Origin: CAVPTL01 sp963708725
Lineage (GTDB): Bacteria; Actinomycetota; Thermoleophilia; Gaiellales; JAICJC01
Assembly (NCBI GenBank): GCA_963708725.1
Contig: CAVPTL010000005.1
Coordinates: forward strand, 1-18,655
Direction: 5' to 3'
Length of the DNA stretch: 18,655 nt
Shown: positions 15,009 to 18,655 of the stretch, one piece after another
Position numbering within the stretch: the first letter of the stretch is position 1
Layout of the letters: every line of letters starts with the position of its first letter
Translations under genes and position numbers: made by a program
Notes under the pieces: model-generated
The model's input: only the letters and a program-made list of their open reading frames with translations
What the model was told of the DNA's origin: nothing
The model's database searches: none

Positions 15009-16225
15009 ACCCGCGTCATCTCGTTGCGGGTGATGGTCATCGCCTCATCCACGCCCATGCCGGGCTTGGCCAGCAGCTGGTCGGCACCGGCGGCGACCGC
15101 CAGCTGCACACTGGCGCGCGCGCTCAGGTCGGTCTCGACGCACGAGCCGCCGACAAATACTCCCGCACCGGCGGTGCGGCACGCCTGAATCGCCTCCACG
15201 GCGTTGGTGATCGAACCCAGGTCGGGCATCTTGATCTGCACCATATCCGCGGCACCGGCATCCAGGAAGCTGCCGATATCAGCGATTGTGTTACACCAGT
15301 CGTCCGCCACGATGCCGACGGCGACGCCGCCTCGCGCGAGCGCTGCACGCAGCTCGGCGAGAGCTCGCACCGTCCCTGGGCCGTCACTCCCATAGAGCGG
15401 CGATTCGAGTTGCACCGCGTAGGGATGGCAGGCCTCCACCAGCGCCTCACAAAAGCTGGTCATCGCCGAAACATCACCGCCGGTCTCGGCACCAAGCATG
15501 CCGTACACATCGAACTGCAGCACCGGGGCATAATCGGCTCGACCGAGCTGAGGCACACGGTCACGCACCCACGCGGCATAGGCGAGGAACCGCGCCCCGC
15601 CCGGGCCGAACACCGCCGGGGAGTTGATCAACCCGTGTGGGAGCACATCGACGTCCTTGAGGATCATCTTGTCGACGTTGGTGTGCCGCTCCTCCCCGCT
15701 TTGGGCATAGATCGGCACCGGCATCAGCGGACGCTCGCCGAGGCTCTCCATCAGGACATGGGCGGGCAAGCAGCCCTGAGTGTGGGCCGCCAGTGCAAGC
15801 AGCGCCTGGCTGAGGCCGTACCGGAGGCCGGAGTGCAGCGGGCGGCCGTCGTAGCGAAGCTCCTCCACAAGCTTGCAGGCTTCAAAGAATGAGAGTTCGC
15901 CACCGGTGCGCAGGCCTTCACCGGCGAGTTCGAGTTCGGGACGTAAAGCAGCCGCATCGATCGGCGGCTCCCGCCCGCCGAAGCCGGCGTACTGGACGGC
16001 CACCGCATCCCCCCAACCGGTCGCACCGGAGTCGCACCGCAGCCGGATCACGACCGCTTGTGCGGGGTTTCGGATGTGCTCGTGCCCCGCGGTGAGTGGC
16101 CGGCCGCGGTACACGAATCCGTCGGCCTCGGCCCCCGCGCGGATCGCCGTCAGATCGTCGGCGTAGTACCCGCCGAGGCCCGGGGCAGCCTGCAGATCAT
16201 CAACCCGGAATCTGTAAGGGCTCAT
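14996..16225 (-). CDS. Methylaspartate ammonia-lyase
   Basis: A 409-residue protein that follows the clostridial methylaspartate ammonia-lyase (EC 4.3.1.2, about 413 residues) almost position for position. Conserved blocks include APGLGGYYADD, GDAVAVQYAGFGGR, YAQSGEERHTNVDKMILK, DVLPHGLIN and LLAKPGMGVDEAM. The active-site residues are intact: His197, metal ligands Asp239 (QFDVYG), Glu274 (LESP) and Asp308 (VADDWCNT), and the base Lys332 (VQIKMPDLG). The enzyme eliminates ammonia from 3-methylaspartate to give mesaconate. The start is fixed by an in-frame TAG two codons upstream; no ribosome site is seen, so the message may be leaderless. No glutamate mutase is nearby, so the substrate is probably not made from glutamate here. 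The divergent CoA-transferase is a natural next step for mesaconate. Confidence 0.93.
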   Translation of the reverse strand: MSPYRFRVDDLQAAPGLGGYYADDLTAIRAGAEADGFVYRGRPLTAGHEHIRNPAQAVVIRLRCDSGATGWGDAVAVQYAGFGGREPPIDAAALRPELELAGEGLRTGGELSFFEACKLVEELRYDGRPLHSGLRYGLSQALLALAAHTQGCLPAHVLMESLGERPLMPVPIYAQSGEERHTNVDKMILKDVDVLPHGLINSPAVFGPGGARFLAYAAWVRDRVPQLGRADYAPVLQFDVYGMLGAETGGDVSAMTSFCEALVEACHPYAVQLESPLYGSDGPGTVRALAELRAALARGGVAVGIVADDWCNTIADIGSFLDAGAADMVQIKMPDLGSITNAVEAIQACRTAGAGVFVGGSCVETDLSARASVQLAVAAGADQLLAKPGMGVDEAMTITRNEMTRVCMP

Positions 16226-16258
16226 GCGCTACGAGACATACATAAGAAGGAGTTCTTT

Positions 16259-16273
16259 TTGCACTATATGAAA
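16259..16273 (-). promoter_or_regulatory. Regulon motif copy C, between the ammonia-lyase and CoA-transferase genes
   Basis: The minus strand reads TTTCATATAGTGCAA, a full match to TTTCA-KATRG-TGVRA. It lies in the 90-base divergent gap. Toward the CoA-transferase, possible promoters are TTGATA (16276-16281)-18-TAGTCT (16300-16305), or -10 TACATT (16306-16311), either of which gives little or no leader before the ATG at 16316. No convincing promoter is seen toward the ammonia-lyase. Confidence 0.5.
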
Positions 16274-16315
16274 CGTTGATATCTAACGAATCCCGGGCGT
16301 AGTCTTACATTTCGG

Positions 16316-17677
16316 ATGGACTGTACACCACCCCTTGCCAACATCACGATCATCGCCGTCGAGCAGTACGGCGCCGGACCGTGGGCGACCGCACAGCTCG
16401 CCGCCCTCGGGGCCGACGTGATCAAGGTGGAGGATGCCCAGGCCGGCGGAGATGTCGGACGTTACGTCCCGCCCTTCCAGGAGGGTGAGCATTCGCTGTT
16501 CTTCGAGTCGTTCAACATGGGTAAGCGGTCGGTCTCGCTCGACCTGCGCACCGACACCGGCCGGCGGGCCTTCGAGGATCTGGTGCGCGCCGCCGATGTG
16601 GTGTTCTCAAACGTCCGCGGCGATCACGTCGAGCGTTTGGGCCTGCGATACGAGGATCTTCGACCGCTGAACCCCGGGATCGTGTGCTGCTCGATCACCG
16701 GTTACGGTCGCACCGGCCCGCGCCGAGCTCAGGGGGCCTACGACTACGGGATTCAAGGAATCGCCGGCTGGATGAGCCTCACCGGGGCTCCTGACGCGCC
16801 GCCGACCCGCGCGGGCCTGTCGCTGGTCGACGTCTCCGCCGGGTACGTGGCGGCGCTCGCGATCTGCGCGGCACTCGTCCGGCGCGCGGCGACCGGCGAA
16901 GGTGGCGATGCTGATATCTCGCTGTTCGAGACCGCGCTTGCGATGAACATGTACGTCGGCACCTGGGTGCTGTCGCAGGGCTACGAACCAACCCGGTTAC
17001 CGGACTCCGCCCATCCGTCGATCGTGCCGTTTCAGTGTTTTCCGACCGCCGATGGCTGGATCGTCGTGTGCTGCCCCAAGGAGTCGTTGTTCCGACGGTT
17101 CGCCGAGGCCATTGGATTGCCCGACATGCCGGCCGATCCGAGGTTTGCCGACTTCAACAGCCGCCGCGCCCACCGTCAGGAGTGCGTGGGCCTGATCACC
17201 GAGCGCCTTCGCCAGGGCGACACCGACGGCTGGCTCACGACTCTCGAGCAGGCCGGAGTTCCCTGCGGGCCGGTCAACGACGTTGCCGCTGCCTTCGACG
17301 ACCCACAGGCGCTGGCACGCGATGTCGTCGATTCCTACCAGCACGAGGTGCTCGGCGACGTCCGCGTGCCGCGCTCGGCGGTCCGGGTGGACGGCTCACC
17401 GCGACTCGGCCGTGCGCCGTATCGGGGCGAGCACACCGCCGAGGTGATGCGCTCGCTGTGCGGCTACGACGACGCCGCGATTAGCGCGCTTGATCCCACA
17501 GCCGAGCTAGATGGCCTGGCGGCGAGAACCTACTCGGCGACCATCTCGCCAGAACCACCCATTTCGGCAGGAAAGTCCTTGAACTTGGGCAGGCCATCGT
17601 CGATCGCCAACACGGACGACTCGCAGTTGACGTGCACCCCGGGGGTGAAGGGAAACGAGGGAATCGTCGCCGCGTAG
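16316..17677 (+). CDS. Class III CoA-transferase (CaiB/BaiF family)
   Basis: A 453-residue protein with the family's N-terminal Rossmann part (VEQYGAGPWATAQLAALGADVIKVED), FFESFNMGKRSVSLDLRT, CSITGYGRTGP, and the catalytic Asp172 in LVDVSAGY that carries the acyl-anhydride/CoA chemistry. The C-terminal part includes PFQCFPTADGWIVV and VPCGPVNDVA. These enzymes move CoA between carboxylic acids; relatives act on succinate/malate, itaconate, mesaconate and citramalate. With methylaspartate ammonia-lyase divergent, mesaconate is the first candidate acceptor. Family members usually have about 400 residues; here about 50 extra residues follow GLAARTYSATI and lie antisense to the GFA-family gene (148 bases overlap), so the natural stop may have been lost. 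A stop in the +1 frame at 17508-17510 would end it at family length. No clear ribosome site precedes the ATG. Confidence 0.88.
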   Translation: MDCTPPLANITIIAVEQYGAGPWATAQLAALGADVIKVEDAQAGGDVGRYVPPFQEGEHSLFFESFNMGKRSVSLDLRTDTGRRAFEDLVRAADVVFSNVRGDHVERLGLRYEDLRPLNPGIVCCSITGYGRTGPRRAQGAYDYGIQGIAGWMSLTGAPDAPPTRAGLSLVDVSAGYVAALAICAALVRRAATGEGGDADISLFETALAMNMYVGTWVLSQGYEPTRLPDSAHPSIVPFQCFPTADGWIVVCCPKESLFRRFAEAIGLPDMPADPRFADFNSRRAHRQECVGLITERLRQGDTDGWLTTLEQAGVPCGPVNDVAAAFDDPQALARDVVDSYQHEVLGDVRVPRSAVRVDGSPRLGRAPYRGEHTAEVMRSLCGYDDAAISALDPTAELDGLAARTYSATISPEPPISAGKSLNLGRPSSIANTDDSQLTCTPGVKGNEGIVAA

Positions 17678-17967
17678 ACATCGACCAAGCCCCACTTCGG
17701 ATGATTCGTCATGAGATGGCCACCGCAGTCGGTGCACCATTGGCGGTAGCTGCGATCGTTCTGGTTGTACTCGCCGATCTTGTCTTCTCCCTGGGTCACC
17801 GTGACCGCGTCGGTTGGCCAGAGTGTGAACGCGTTGACCGGGCCCGCCGACCAACTCCGGCACGAGGCGCAATGGCAGTAGCCGGCTCCCGCCGCATCGC
17901 CCGTGACCACGATCTTCACCGCACCGCAATAGCACTGCCCTTCAAAGCTCTTCTCACTCTGACTCAC
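17530..17967 (-). CDS. GFA/CENP-V family zinc protein
   Basis: A 145-residue protein from the GTG at 17967, seven bases after a GAGGGAG ribosome site; a TTG at 18009 is a longer alternative. The paired cysteine motifs of PF04828 are complete: Cys12 and Cys14 (GQCYCGAVKI), Cys31, Cys33 and Cys36 (YCHCASCRSWSAG), and Cys78 and Cys81 (QWCTDCGGHL). The family is named after glutathione-dependent formaldehyde-activating enzyme, but most members have unknown small-molecule roles, and actinobacteria often lack glutathione. Its 3' end overlaps the CoA-transferase 3' end antisense. It appears to be a single-gene unit, not clearly linked to the catabolic cluster. Confidence 0.85.
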   Translation of the reverse strand: MSQSEKSFEGQCYCGAVKIVVTGDAAGAGYCHCASCRSWSAGPVNAFTLWPTDAVTVTQGEDKIGEYNQNDRSYRQWCTDCGGHLMTNHPKWGLVDVYAATIPSFPFTPGVHVNCESSVLAIDDGLPKFKDFPAEMGGSGEMVAE

Positions 17968-18110
17968 TACCAAACTCCCTCTGCCGAGTTGCGTGGATAG
18001 ATCTTCCAACCAGACGATCGTAACGGCTGAGATCTTCCCGTGGGCACGATGTCAGCGGCGGGCGTGCTGCTCGCGGGCCAGCGCCCGGCGAGCCCTACGG
18101 CTACCTGAGA

Positions 18111-18135
18111 TGGAGGCGGCGGGAATCGACCCGCG
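18111..18135 (-). other. Degenerate tRNA/tmRNA 3'-end-like fragment
   Basis: The minus strand carries GCGGG-TCGATT-CCCGC followed by CGCCTCCA, the form of a T-arm plus acceptor 3' strand of a tRNA or tmRNA. A standard T-loop has seven bases (TTCGATT); here it has six. No matching 5' acceptor strand or other arms are found in the surrounding 18010-18188 gap, so this is not a working RNA gene. Such 3' remnants are often left at integration sites of mobile elements. The rest of this gap holds no gene I can support. Confidence 0.35.
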
Positions 18136-18188
18136 GATCGTTCTGGCCGTCCGGCGCCGTCGTTCAGAACGAATCTCGCGTGCAATAC

Positions 18189-18524
18189 CTAGCTCGCGAC
18201 GCTTTTCTTCTGGCCAGCGATACCGATCGGGTACGAATTCTCGTCAAACCGTGCGACCAGCTCGAGCTTCCCGCCCATGGCCTCGACATAGGCTCGCAGA
18301 GTGGAGAGATAGACGTCGTTTTCACGCTCGACCCGACTGATGTTCACCGGCGTCTGGTGCAACCGCTCGGCGACTTGAGCTTGAGTCAGTCCCTGAGCCT
18401 TACGGATGTCCTGAAGCGCGTATCCATGCTTGATTGCCTGGACACCCGCAACAACGCGCTCCTCCATGCCGGGACGTTCCGCAAGCTTACGATCCCGGAC
18501 TTCCTTCCACGATGTTGTCTTCAT
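18189..18524 (-). CDS. XRE-family HTH protein, HigA antitoxin-like
   Basis: A 111-residue protein from the ATG at 18524, seven bases after GGGAG; an earlier in-frame ATG at 18581 has a weaker context. It begins MKTTSWKEVRDRKLAERPGMEERV, then a helix-turn-helix LQDIRKAQGLTQAQVAERLHQTPVNISRVE (about residues 36-70), then YLSTLRAYVEAMGGKLELVARF, the usual ending of HigA/XRE antitoxins. In HigBA systems the toxin gene normally lies immediately upstream. The 131 bases up to the window edge encode no recognisable toxin end, so it may be an orphan antitoxin or a stand-alone regulator. Stretch 18525-18655 shows nothing else I can support. Confidence 0.82.
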   Translation of the reverse strand: MKTTSWKEVRDRKLAERPGMEERVVAGVQAIKHGYALQDIRKAQGLTQAQVAERLHQTPVNISRVERENDVYLSTLRAYVEAMGGKLELVARFDENSYPIGIAGQKKSVAS

Positions 18525-18655
18525 GATTCGACTCCCTGGCTGGTTGGGTGGCGGGTTCGCGGTCATCATTCCCGCGCCCAACCCGATCGGAACCGGTCAA
18601 AGATCCGAGTCCGATCGATCTCGGCTCTCGATCCCTCACCCACAGCCAAACAGTG

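Noticed and set aside
14007..15188. A 393-codon plus-strand frame opposite the enolase-type genes
   Set aside because: It spans the junction of two well-supported minus-strand genes and shows no domain pattern.
16243..16279. AAGGAG followed by a short plus-strand frame ending MKR
   Set aside because: The ATG lies inside the regulon motif and the frame stops after three codons; the strong-looking ribosome site is probably chance.
18525..18655. Possible HigB toxin gene upstream of the XRE gene
   Set aside because: None of the three minus-strand frames shows a toxin-like C-terminus; one frame ends at a TGA near 18567 but has no family features.

Overview
The window is high-GC bacterial DNA with densely packed operons, frequent ATGA/GTGA stop-start overlaps and several probable GTG/TTG starts. 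It looks like a high-GC actinobacterium, possibly of the Thermoleophilia type, but no marker gene fixes the taxon. Almost everything is catabolic: enzymes, one transporter, and the regulators for them. There is no complete RNA gene, insertion sequence, prophage or CRISPR array.

Region 1 (1-5141) looks like oxidative, non-phosphorylative deoxysugar catabolism. On the minus strand an operon reads aldo/keto reductase, short-chain dehydrogenase, IclR regulator, L-rhamnose mutarotase-like protein, and then leaves the window. Divergent to it are an M20 PepT-like metallohydrolase and an amidohydrolase-2 (lactonase-type) TIM barrel. The shared intergenic region (2959-3153) holds two face-to-face promoters (TTGCxx-17 bp-CACAAT). 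Each carries a copy of a near-palindromic GAAAAAC-[CG]T-[CT]TTTC site in a repressing position, presumably for the IclR protein. The dehydrogenase carries a one-base frameshift near 1320.

Region 2 (5151-17677) is a second, larger catabolic set. It holds a minus-strand operon (APC amino-acid permease, metallophosphoesterase, LacI regulator), a muconolactone-isomerase-like protein, and a plus-strand pair (creatinase/ectoine-hydrolase-type M24 protein, M20 deacylase-type amidohydrolase). It also holds a minus-strand thiamine-dependent E1 alpha/beta pair with no E2/E3, a minus-strand pair of enolase-superfamily enzymes (methylaspartate ammonia-lyase and a mandelate-racemase-subgroup enzyme), and a plus-strand class III CoA-transferase.

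Four copies of one 15-bp motif, TTTCA-KATRG-TGVRA or a close variant, lie in the control regions of these units. Two copies sit 8-9 bp upstream of identical promoters, TTGACC-17 bp-TATAGT. This suggests one regulon, and so one pathway: import of an amino-acid-like substrate, ring opening or amide cleavage (M24, M20), ammonia elimination to a mesaconate-like acid (methylaspartate ammonia-lyase), and CoA activation (CaiB family). The substrate is not known, and I recognise no described pathway with this gene set.

Region 3 (17530-18655) is less organised: a GFA-family zinc protein overlapping the CoA-transferase tail antisense, a damaged tRNA/tmRNA-like 3' end at 18111-18135, and a HigA-like XRE protein with no visible toxin partner.
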